From the NCBI GenBank assembly GCA_028719885.1, contig JAQYLT010000019.1, positions 33,661 to 97,660 on the forward strand: a DNA stretch of 64,000 bases. Direction: 5' to 3'. Each line of letters begins with the position of its first letter. Within the stretch, counting starts at the first letter, position 1. This document shows, in pieces, positions 25,929 through 32,183 of the stretch. A model generated the notes under the pieces. The model did no database searches. It worked only from the letters and a program-made list of their open reading frames with translations, and had not been told where the DNA came from. This stretch comes from Bacillota bacterium (GTDB lineage: Bacteria; Bacillota; Clostridia; Oscillospirales; Oscillospiraceae). Both the position numbers and the translations under genes were made by a program.

Positions 25929-27677
25929 ATGGCAGAGATTACAAAGCCGATTTTCTTGGATGAAACTGGCAGGGCAATGGTGGACAAGCTCAGCATCATT
26001 TCCAGCAATCAGGAGCGGCAAAACACAGAAATCATTATGAGTTCCGGGAACGGTGCGCTGATTGATGTGCATTACAACTACCTCGTTTCTCAGGCATCCA
26101 GCGTGAAAGAGGTCAACGACCTGTTCGTGCGCTGGTGGCATTGCTGCTGGAACAAAGCTGTTTCTGATTCCGGTGGCGATGCGGAGGCAAGACAGACCTT
26201 GCTCGAACGGTGGTTCGGCACCGTGCTGGATGATGAACGCATCCACGGCGTGAAATTGCCGCTGTTTTCCACCAGTACATCTGCCATCGGTGAGCTGACC
26301 GATGACAGCGCAGGACTGTCCTGTACGCCCTCCACGGCGACTGTTGCCGGGCGTGATGATTTTGCCCATCTACCCCAGTTCTGGTGTCTGGAGGTTGCCA
26401 TGGAGCGCAACGCAGACGGCACCCACACCATCAATGCCGTGGAGTTCATTGACGATACTTCCATCGTCCGCTCCGGCGAGCATGGCCTGTGCCAGGTGCT
26501 CCAGAAAAATACCTGGGTGCGGGAATGGAAAGATAATCAGTATTACTATATGCGTATGCGTAGCCATGCTTCTGCCGGGTATCACACCTGGCCCCAGGGC
26601 ACCGGCAAAAATGGTAAGACCTACGCCTACATGGCAAACCCGAAATACTATGCCGGTATCGGCGCAGACGGCATCATCACCTGTGGCACTGGGCTTGCCC
26701 CGGTCAACTACACATCGTTTAACGGTTTGGTATCTTTGTGGCGGAAACGTGGTGCCCACTACTCCGGCGCAGCGGGCAATCTTCTGAAATGGCAGCTTGC
26801 CATGATTCGTCTGAAATATGCCCGGAAGGGTAACTCCGGCACAATTGAAGGATGCTCGAGCTACTATTATCGATTCAAAGCTGTTGTTTCTGAAAATGGT
26901 GTCGAACGGATTATCCTTTCTGCATCCGAGGCCGCAAATCTGCTGGTCGGAAGCAACGTACACATCGGGAGCTCTAATGATGGATATGATCTGGCAAAGA
27001 ATGCAACAATCACGTCTATTGACACGGTTACCATTGATGGCACGAACTATGCAGCTGTATCGGTGGACAATGGAGGAGTTACATTCGATACTGTTTCCGG
27101 CACTTCCGTTCTTTCCACCATGCCTTGGAAATCCGGCAGAAATGATGATGTTCTTGGGTATGACGGCTCCCACACCAATTATACAAACGGAAAAGAACCT
27201 GGGCTGATCCAGCGCACCGAGTTCCAGAACGGTGCTTACCTGATCCTGTCCGACGAACTTTGGCAGTGGAGCCAAGATGCGGATGGCAACTATAACTTTG
27301 ACTGCTACACCTGCCACGATCAGTCAAAGGTCACCACCAACGGAAGCATTTCTGCTGACTACACCAAGCAGGACGATTTGACAATGGAGTTTCCTGCCGG
27401 TACAGCGGATGGATGGATGTACACAGAGGACACAGCCATCAGTAATGATCCAGGTGTCCTTTGGCTCAAAAAGGTCAGTAAAACGGCTGGTAGCGGTACT
27501 GGTGTCAAAGCAGGTATGTATGTTGAACCACTCTCGTCGGGCGTGCGTGCGCCGTGGTGTGTCTGCTACCTGTTTAGTGTTGGTAATGCCGGGCTGGCCG
27601 CGCGCGTTTCCCATTATGGTACGACTAACAGTTATTGGTATGGGGCTGGGGGCTCGCCGTCTGGAATTTCTGGGTAA
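25929..27677 (+). CDS. DGR target: diversified receptor-binding protein, C-type-lectin-like end
   Basis: A 582-residue protein that ends in the variable repeat. Residues 544-579 are encoded by the VR and match the TR translation except at Y547, F549, S550, V551, V560, H562, Y563, Y569 and Y571, all Asn in the TR. The C-terminal region (GVRAPWCVC, GNAGLAAR, GAGGSPSG) follows the lectin-like fold of DGR targets, in which variable side chains line a binding face. Its place after tail fibre genes suggests a tail tip adhesin whose binding specificity is changed by the retroelement. GATAGGAGGTAATT precedes the start. Confidence 0.9.
   Translation: MAEITKPIFLDETGRAMVDKLSIISSNQERQNTEIIMSSGNGALIDVHYNYLVSQASSVKEVNDLFVRWWHCCWNKAVSDSGGDAEARQTLLERWFGTVLDDERIHGVKLPLFSTSTSAIGELTDDSAGLSCTPSTATVAGRDDFAHLPQFWCLEVAMERNADGTHTINAVEFIDDTSIVRSGEHGLCQVLQKNTWVREWKDNQYYYMRMRSHASAGYHTWPQGTGKNGKTYAYMANPKYYAGIGADGIITCGTGLAPVNYTSFNGLVSLWRKRGAHYSGAAGNLLKWQLAMIRLKYARKGNSGTIEGCSSYYYRFKAVVSENGVERIILSASEAANLLVGSNVHIGSSNDGYDLAKNATITSIDTVTIDGTNYAAVSVDNGGVTFDTVSGTSVLSTMPWKSGRNDDVLGYDGSHTNYTNGKEPGLIQRTEFQNGAYLILSDELWQWSQDADGNYNFDCYTCHDQSKVTTNGSISADYTKQDDLTMEFPAGTADGWMYTEDTAISNDPGVLWLKKVSKTAGSGTGVKAGMYVEPLSSGVRAPWCVCYLFSVGNAGLAARVSHYGTTNSYWYGAGGSPSGISG
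27533..27664 (+). repeat. DGR variable repeat (VR)
   Basis: This 132-base stretch is identical to 27952-28083 except at 13 positions (27567, 27573, 27574, 27577, 27579, 27580, 27606, 27607, 27612, 27615, 27623, 27633, 27639). Every one of the 13 is an adenine in the template copy: eight became T, four G, one C. The last 24 bases (27641-27664) are identical and lack adenine, a GC-rich run fitting the initiation-of-mutagenic-homology role. Confidence 0.96.
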
Positions 27678-27742
27678 ACGAGGGTGAATTGCCCCCGAAG
27701 GGGGCAAGAGGGGGCAAAGCCCCCTTTTACCCAGAAATCCAG
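27661..27742. repeat. Branched inverted repeat beginning at the VR end
   Basis: An outer arm (27661-27678 with 27726-27742, one bulge) encloses two hairpins: TTGCCCCC/GGGGGCAA with loop GAA (27689-27707) and GGGGGC/GCCCCC with loop AAA (27710-27724). Known DGRs carry a hairpin or cruciform just past the VR that aids target recognition; this one is larger and branched. It also spans the stop codon of the target gene. Confidence 0.75.
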
Positions 27743-27774
27743 ACAAGAGCCGTGGTACCAGCCACAGGTTTCTA

Positions 27775-27805
27775 TTTCCGGCGCTTCGCGCCGGAAAATT
27801 TTTTT
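27775..27805 (+). terminator. Intrinsic terminator after the DGR target gene
   Basis: A perfect 10-bp stem TTTCCGGCGC/GCGCCGGAAA (27775-27784 with 27788-27797), loop TTC, followed by A and seven T. It would end the late transcript before the TR, so the TR-RT unit should be made from its own promoter. Confidence 0.85.
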
Positions 27806-27830
27806 AGGATTTTAGGATTCGCTATTTCGT

Positions 27831-27836
27831 TATAAT
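27831..27836 (+). promoter_or_regulatory. Possible promoter -10 element for the TR-RT transcript
   Basis: TATAAT at 27831-27836 lies between the terminator and the TR. No good -35 is visible at the usual distance (AT-rich sequence only), so this may be a weak or activator-dependent promoter. Confidence 0.4.
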
Positions 27837-27842
27837 CTTCCA

Positions 27843-28309
27843 AAATCGACAATTTCAAAAAGAAATGGGGTAGATTATGGTCATTGGAGGTGCGGACTGC
27901 ATCTCCAATCTGGATATATGATGCTCTCTCGGTCTTGTTGGCGGGCTGGTGCTCGTCGGGCGTGCGTGCGCCGTGGTGTGTCTGCAACCTGAATAATAAT
28001 GGTAATGCCGGGCTGGCCGCGCGCAATTCCAATAATGGTACAACTAACAGTAATTGGAATGGGGCTGGGGGCTCGCCGTCTGGTTATCATCATCTAGTGC
28101 ATCAATTTATCATTGCATCATATATTCTGTGCTTATGTGCTAAAATTGCCAGAAACCAGCACCACCGGGGACGGCTCCGTTAGATCGGGGATAGCCGGTG
28201 GAGGCCGAATCAGGAATCGGTTCTGCGGCTAGTAGCATACGGAGAAATCCCGAACCCGAAAGCCGTTGAGGATAACCAGATGATGCACTAAATGATAGGA
28301 GGTTTTCAT
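27843..28309 (+). ncRNA. Putative DGR template RNA (5' hairpin, TR, structured spacer)
   Basis: An 11-bp hairpin with one G-U pair (27883-27893 with 27899-27909) precedes the TR (27952-28083). The 226-base spacer to the RT holds stems 28162-28168/28195-28201 with inner 28175-28179/28186-28190, and 28203-28207/28226-28230 with inner 28211-28215/28221-28225. Segments 28079-28088 and 28089-28104 are complementary to 28271-28280 and 28281-28296 (one mismatch in the second). In the Bordetella phage DGR the corresponding spacer RNA is needed to prime cDNA. RNA ends are estimates. Confidence 0.65.
27952..28083 (+). repeat. DGR template repeat (TR)
   Basis: A 132-base copy of the VR located 419 bases downstream. 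In the reading frame of the target it is rich in AAT and AAC codons (CNLNNNGN, RNSNNG, NSNWNG), the usual design that lets adenine mutagenesis reach many residues but never a stop. It holds 26 adenines, 13 of which differ in the VR. A 99-codon frame runs through it, but nothing suggests it is translated. Confidence 0.95.
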
Positions 28310-29506
28310 ATGAAAACCTTTTGCAAACCGAAAGATGTGAACATCGAAAGCACAGAGTTCAACATGGTTGCGGTTCACCTTGGCTTTGCAGGCAAGGTTC
28401 ACCAGAAAAAGGAATTTCGGGAACTCCTGATTAGCACAGGAATGATTACCAGCAGAGAGCTTGCGGAAGAAAAAGCCAACAACAGCTATGCAAAAATCCT
28501 TCCTGCGATAGATTCCGTTGCCGAAGAATTAACCCAGAGAATCCGCGACCGTGACTTGCGCTTGAAACCTGTTCACACTTTCCAGCGTAGGGATGGAATG
28601 AGTCAAAAGCTCCGCACCATCAACTCGGAAAGCCCAGAGCAGCAGCTGTTTGAGTACATCGCCCATCATGCACTACAGCCGCTGTTTCGGGCCAAAATTC
28701 TTCCCTGTCAATGTGGTTCCATTCCGGGTCGGGGCCAGATCGGCGGGAAAAGGCAGATTGAGCGAATCCTACGCAAGAGGTTCCATTGTGAGAATCTGGA
28801 TGAGGTAAAGTGTGATGTTCGCCATGCCTACCAGTCTGTCACGGTGGAGTGCGTGATGATGCTGCTCCGGCGGGACATCGGCAAGAATAAACCGCTGCTG
28901 TGGTTCGTAGGTGCGGTCATGTCCAATTATCCTGATGGATGCCTTATGATTGGCGGGTATCTTCCCACATGGCTATTTAATTATGTCATGTCCTACGTCC
29001 TGCGCTATCTTCTGTCGCTGTACAAAAGCCGAAGGGGAGTCCGGCACAACATGGTTTGGGCGGTTGTCTGCTACGCCGATGATTTCTCCATGTATGGGAA
29101 ATGGTCAAATCTGCGCAGGGCCATCAAAAACACAACGGCGTGGGCAAAAGAAACCCTTGGCCTCGAAATCAAGGGATTATGGGATATTTCCTACATTTCC
29201 TCCTTTGAGAAAGAAAAGGAAATGTACAGCAAAAGAAAGAAGGGCTCCCTGGAAAGAACGCCTGGTGTGGATATGGTCGGTTTTGTTGTTCGCAGAACCT
29301 ACACCATCATCAGGGCAGGAATCTTCATCCATCTTAGGCGGCAAATCCTCCGGGGCCAGAGAGACCTTGACACGCTTGGATATATCCCCTGGTGGAGGGC
29401 GTATAAAATCTGCTCCCATTATGGATGGCTGAAAAATACCGATAGTCAAAAATTCAGAATCAGGTACAAAGTAAAACAGATTAAACTCAATCTCGCACTT
29501 CCATAG
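28310..29506 (+). CDS. DGR reverse transcriptase
   Basis: A 398-residue reverse transcriptase. The first catalytic Asp is in KCDVRHAYQSV (D169), the second pair in YADD (255-258), with GVDMVGFVV near 319-327 and a basic C-terminal tail. Motif 4, which normally reads (I/V/L)GxxxSQ in DGR enzymes, is IGGYLPT (214-220) here. No maturase, protease or endonuclease domain is present. It copies the TR RNA with errors at A, and the cDNA replaces the VR. AGGAGG (28297-28302) fixes ATG 28310; an ATG 18 bases upstream lies before it. Confidence 0.93.
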   Translation: MKTFCKPKDVNIESTEFNMVAVHLGFAGKVHQKKEFRELLISTGMITSRELAEEKANNSYAKILPAIDSVAEELTQRIRDRDLRLKPVHTFQRRDGMSQKLRTINSESPEQQLFEYIAHHALQPLFRAKILPCQCGSIPGRGQIGGKRQIERILRKRFHCENLDEVKCDVRHAYQSVTVECVMMLLRRDIGKNKPLLWFVGAVMSNYPDGCLMIGGYLPTWLFNYVMSYVLRYLLSLYKSRRGVRHNMVWAVVCYADDFSMYGKWSNLRRAIKNTTAWAKETLGLEIKGLWDISYISSFEKEKEMYSKRKKGSLERTPGVDMVGFVVRRTYTIIRAGIFIHLRRQILRGQRDLDTLGYIPWWRAYKICSHYGWLKNTDSQKFRIRYKVKQIKLNLALP

Positions 29507-29544
29507 GTGTGCCTGCAGATCAGAATTGAAATTATCGCTCATAG

Positions 29545-29757
29545 CTATCCTCCTATGGTAAAGTGTACTCCCTCGGTAAGTAGGACGGTACCATGCCCCG
29601 GTTCATATGAAAGCAAATTCCGTTTCCCGATGTACTCTGCCGGGAGCTCTCCGGCCGCTACCCGGTCAAGGTTAAATGGTGTTGGCTCCCACTTTCCAAC
29701 ATATCCGGGTGTGGTTTGCACGATCTTTGCCCATTCCTTTTCAGTGTAATGCTTCAT
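29545..29757 (-). CDS. Small hypothetical phage protein
   Basis: A 70-residue protein (MKHYTEKEWAKIVQTTPGYVGKW), last of a leftward cluster. GGAAGGAGGAC precedes the start, and the start overlaps the stop of the upstream zinc-ribbon gene (ATGA). Function unknown. It faces the end of the RT gene convergently, 38 bases away. Confidence 0.65.
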   Translation of the reverse strand: MKHYTEKEWAKIVQTTPGYVGKWEPTPFNLDRVAAGELPAEYIGKRNLLSYEPGHGTVLLTEGVHFTIGG

Positions 29758-29984
29758 CGCTTGTCCTCCTTCCACATCTGAGGGATGGCCCAATCTTCCA
29801 CAGGCAACGGGATTCTGCCAAAATCCCGAAGGGCTTCATCCATTCCGCAGTCCGGGCAGACATAGATATCTGCTACCCGACTGAGTGCGTTGTGGGTGAT
29901 GGGGGATTCCATCCAGCGTCCGCACCGGGGGCAGATACGGCCCCCGGCATCCTGCATTTCTTTCAGTCGTTCCAGAATCGTCAT
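29754..29984 (-). CDS. Small zinc-ribbon phage protein
   Basis: A 76-residue protein with CPRC (residues 18-21) and CPDC (about 43-46), a two-knuckle zinc ribbon. Such proteins are frequent in early regions of gut phages; the role is unknown. The motif GTTTACGAAGGA lies in its leader. Confidence 0.65.
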   Translation of the reverse strand: MTILERLKEMQDAGGRICPRCGRWMESPITHNALSRVADIYVCPDCGMDEALRDFGRIPLPVEDWAIPQMWKEDKR

Positions 29985-30026
29985 TTAATTTCTACCGACC
30001 TTTCCTTCGTAAACTTGGATTGTATA

Positions 30027-30227
30027 TTAGTTCCAGTGCCATGGTGACTCTTTCAGCCGAACAGGGCTGTCAGAATCCGCTATGTAATAATAAAAATCTG
30101 TTCCGAAAGCCAGGAAGCGAATGTGCCACAATCCGCAAAATTGAATCTTCTCAATATCCTTTGCACGGATGCCAATGGTAGCTTCCACATCAGCTTTCAA
30201 TTCTTCGTCTGTGTACCGGCAATTCAT
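30027..30227 (-). CDS. Small hypothetical phage protein
   Basis: A 66-residue acidic alpha/beta protein (MNCRYTDEELKADVEA). The start is chosen because AAGAGAGGTTC precedes it, while the upstream in-frame ATG lacks one. The leader carries GAGGTTACGAAGG. Confidence 0.6.
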   Translation of the reverse strand: MNCRYTDEELKADVEATIGIRAKDIEKIQFCGLWHIRFLAFGTDFYYYIADSDSPVRLKESPWHWN

Positions 30228-30275
30228 AGTTGAACCTCTCTTCCTTCGTAACCTCAGTGGCGGAGCGCGCAACTT

Positions 30276-30470
30276 TTACTGTTCAACGATAGCGCAAAAC
30301 CTTTTGATTTCCTCTAAATCGTGGCAGCAGTCGCCACCCGGATATCTATATACTCCCATATATTCTCCATTAAACAAAGCCTGGCAATTAACGAGTGTTG
30401 CCTCATAGCCGCCGTTTCCTTTAATACGAAGAGGATACCCGTCTGCTCTCATTTCTTTGACTGTTTTCAT
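30276..30470 (-). CDS. Small hypothetical phage protein
   Basis: A 64-residue protein (MKTVKEMRADGYPLRI) with a double-Cys segment (GDCCHD) near its end. GGAAAGG precedes the start. Function unknown; part of the leftward cluster. Confidence 0.6.
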   Translation of the reverse strand: MKTVKEMRADGYPLRIKGNGGYEATLVNCQALFNGEYMGVYRYPGGDCCHDLEEIKRFCAIVEQ

Positions 30471-30518
30471 GTTCTATTTCCTTTCCGGCCCTTGGCCTGT
30501 CCTTTTCTGATACCTCAA

Positions 30519-30791
30519 TCAAAGATTGAGCCAATCTTGAAGGTGCTCACGCTCTGTCTTATCGTCACGGGCTGTGAACCCTGCTTCACTGAGCTCGAAG
30601 ATAATATCACGGCGGCAGGTTGTATCTTCATCGCTGCACAGCCAAATGACGGTTGCAATCTGCTCAATGGTAGCCTTCTGGTTGTTCATATGGAACAACT
30701 TTTCGTACTGTCGGCTGGTTCCCTGTGTGAACCACTGATTCTTGATGCACAGATGCCGAAGCATTTCATTGCTGATTCTTCCGGTGTTCAT
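30519..30791 (-). CDS. Hypothetical phage protein, first gene of the leftward cluster
   Basis: A 90-residue helical protein with several Cys (WLCSDEDTTCRRD). ATGGAGGTT precedes the start. It is the first gene after the consensus leftward promoter at 30896-30924 and its leader has GAGGTTACGAGGG. Confidence 0.6.
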   Translation of the reverse strand: MNTGRISNEMLRHLCIKNQWFTQGTSRQYEKLFHMNNQKATIEQIATVIWLCSDEDTTCRRDIIFELSEAGFTARDDKTEREHLQDWLNL

Positions 30792-30895
30792 ATAACCTCC
30801 ATACCCTCGTAACCTCCGGGGTGGGCGAATAGTTCAGCAGCAGTAGAAACGGATATCGCCTCGTAAGAGGTATTGACCTCTGCCTTACATTGCTA

Positions 30896-30924
30896 ATTAT
30901 AAAGGATTTCCTTTCAATTGTCAA
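30896..30924 (-). promoter_or_regulatory. Perfect consensus leftward promoter with palindromic spacer
   Basis: Read on the minus strand: TTGACA (30924-30919), a 17-base spacer, TATAAT (30901-30896). The spacer holds the palindrome AAAGGATTTCCTTT (30901-30914), well placed for a repressor that would block RNA polymerase. It drives the leftward small-gene cluster. Confidence 0.8.
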
Positions 30925-30966
30925 GTATTTCTTTTAAGCTTTTTATTTATATTTGAAAATTTTTTC

Positions 30967-30995
30967 TTGACATATAAAAGGAAAACGTTTATAGT
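30967..30995 (+). promoter_or_regulatory. Rightward promoter of the XRE-type gene
   Basis: TTGACA (30967-30972), a 17-base spacer and TATAGT (30990-30995). AAAGGA (30978-30983) repeats the half-site found in the leftward promoter, so one regulator may act on both. It is back to back with the leftward promoter, 42 bases between their -35 boxes. Confidence 0.75.
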
Positions 30996-31017
30996 AAAAG
31001 AAACCGGAGGTGAGCGT

Positions 31018-31227
31018 ATGGATATTCCTACAAAAATAAAAATGGCTGAAGCTTATGCAAAAATGAGTGAATCTGACCTTGCACGACGATTGGGTAAAAC
31101 ACCGCAGTCATTTGGCCAGAGAATGAAAACAGGGAAATTTTCTTCCAGTGACTTGGAGGATATTGCAGCAGCATTGGGGGCTACTGTAAAAGTGTCTTTT
31201 GTATTTCCAGACGGGACCGAGATATAG
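31018..31227 (+). CDS. XRE-family DNA-binding protein (repressor candidate)
   Basis: A 69-residue protein with a helix-turn-helix (SDLARRLGKTPQSFGQRM) and a short beta tail. CGGAGGTGAGCGT precedes ATG 31018. Its size and divergent promoter layout fit a small Cro/CI-like regulator of the leftward small-gene cluster. No oligomerisation or cleavage domain is present. Confidence 0.75.
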   Translation: MDIPTKIKMAEAYAKMSESDLARRLGKTPQSFGQRMKTGKFSSSDLEDIAAALGATVKVSFVFPDGTEI

Positions 31228-31272
31228 AAAAGCACAGGGCGGTAGGTGTTCCGCTCTGTGCTTCCTTTTTTG

Positions 31273-31518
31273 CTACCTATGTACCAGTTTCTTGGGTTCT
31301 TCCTGATCGGCGGCCTTGTTCGGGACTCGAATTATAATCTCGTCCAGCTCGCAACCCAAGGCTTCGCAGATCAAATCGAGATGTTCCAGGTTTATGCGTT
31401 CGCATAACTCATGGTAAATCTCATTGATCGTTGAGGCTCTGATGCCAGTAGCTCTTGCCAAGTCTGCCTGCGTCCAGCGAAGCTCGCCCAGCTTGCGGGA
31501 CAGTAAAATCTTGATCAT
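31273..31518 (-). CDS. XRE-family transcriptional regulator (Cro/CI-type)
   Basis: An 81-residue protein with a classic helix-turn-helix (LGELRWTQADLARATGI, then RASTINEIYH). It is convergent with the previous XRE gene and closest to the prophage right end. GAGAGGAGCGATGGT precedes the start. Together the two may form the lysogeny switch, although host-derived regulators cannot be ruled out. Confidence 0.75.
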   Translation of the reverse strand: MIKILLSRKLGELRWTQADLARATGIRASTINEIYHELCERINLEHLDLICEALGCELDEIIIRVPNKAADQEEPKKLVHR

Positions 31519-31730
31519 ACCATCGCTCCTCTCTGTATATTCTAACAACCTTTCGGCGGTTAGTCAGGAGAATGGAAGATTATTCCGTAATCTGCGATTT
31601 TCTTCCGTATTATGCAAAACCTTTCAAGGAAATTACACACGGACACCTATTGCACATATTAAATACGAAGAATAGGCTATTCTTGCATGATACAAACTTT
31701 GAAAATATAATAGAAAAGTATATAACAAAA

Positions 31731-31766
31731 CGCCCAAGAATTCATTGAAAATTCCTGGGCGCTTTT
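31731..31766. terminator. Bidirectional terminator hairpin
   Basis: CGCCCAAGAATT (31731-31742) pairs with AATTCCTGGGCG (31750-31761) with one mismatch. AAAA precedes and CTTTTC follows, so it could act in either direction. Confidence 0.6.
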
Positions 31767-31792
31767 CAATACGTGAATTGGATCATATGAAA

Positions 31793-31817
31793 TGACGCAG
31801 GGTAGAACCCTGCGTCA
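31793..31817. other. Perfect 11-bp hairpin
   Basis: TGACGCAGGGT (31793-31803) and ACCCTGCGTCA (31807-31817) with loop AGA. No U-run follows. Possibly a terminator without a tract or a protein-binding site near the prophage end. Confidence 0.5.
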
Positions 31818-31845
31818 ACTCAGTCTTTGAATAAAGGATAAAGCA

Positions 31846-31893
31846 AAGCGAACCCGTTAGCTGTGATAATAATTGCAGCTTCGGTGTTCGCTT
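31846..31893 (-). terminator. Hairpin downstream of tRNA-Gln
   Basis: AAGCGAAC (31846-31853) pairs with GTTCGCTT (31886-31893), with an inner AGCTG/CAGCT pair. Read leftward after the tRNA it is followed by TTGCTTTA, a weak terminator tract. Confidence 0.45.
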
Positions 31894-31903
31894 GGCTCTC
31901 TTT

Positions 31904-31977
31904 TGGCAGAGGATGAGGGATTCGAACCCCCGCAAACGGAGTCAGAGTCCGGTGTGCTACCGTTACACAAATCCTCT
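31904..31977 (-). tRNA. tRNA-Gln (CUG anticodon)
   Basis: Read on the minus strand the acceptor arms AGAGGAT and ATCCTCT pair fully, followed by G and an encoded CCA (31906-31904). The anticodon loop is CTCTGAC, giving CUG for Gln. The T arm has GGGGGTTCGAATCCCTC. The 3' end faces the prophage, the side at which tyrosine integrases usually insert, so it may contain the right attachment site. Confidence 0.9.
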
Positions 31978-32078
31978 GTATGTCTGCCTCATTATTATAC
32001 CCGTTTTTCCTAAAAAGTCAAGGGGGAATGGGAATATCTGTGATTTCCTACAATCTTTTCTAAAATATCACAGCGGTA

Positions 32079-32108
32079 TTGAAAAAAGGGAAATATATGT
32101 GATAATAT
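32079..32108 (+). promoter_or_regulatory. Promoter of the HD-GYP gene
   Basis: TTGAAA (32079-32084), an 18-base spacer and TAATAT (32103-32108), about 75 bases before the start codon. The leader between shows no riboswitch I can recognise. Confidence 0.5.
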
Positions 32109-32183
32109 AACGAAGATATATGGTACTTTGCTGCGGCAAGTCTTTTAGGCTAAGGGCGCCGTGGTGTTATCTTTGCAGGGAGA

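Larger units (their letters stand above)
31519..31903. other. Prophage-chromosome junction interval, no gene
   Basis: This 385-base interval is AT-rich in its first half and holds three hairpins: 31731-31761, 31793-31817 and 31846-31893. I find no supported reading frame. If the prophage uses the tRNA-Gln 3' end as attR, the prophage boundary lies at the right edge of this interval. Confidence 0.5.

Noticed and set aside
27884..28183. A 99-codon frame running through the TR
   Set aside because: It has no family match, contains the AAY-rich TR by design and crosses structured RNA; the TR functions as template RNA.
28310..29506. Reverse transcriptase considered as group II intron or retron
   Set aside because: No maturase or endonuclease domain and no intron ends, while the adjacent TR/VR pair with adenine-only changes defines a DGR.
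32109..32183. c-di-GMP riboswitch before the HD-GYP gene
   Set aside because: The leader is short and lacks the conserved GEMM core sequences.
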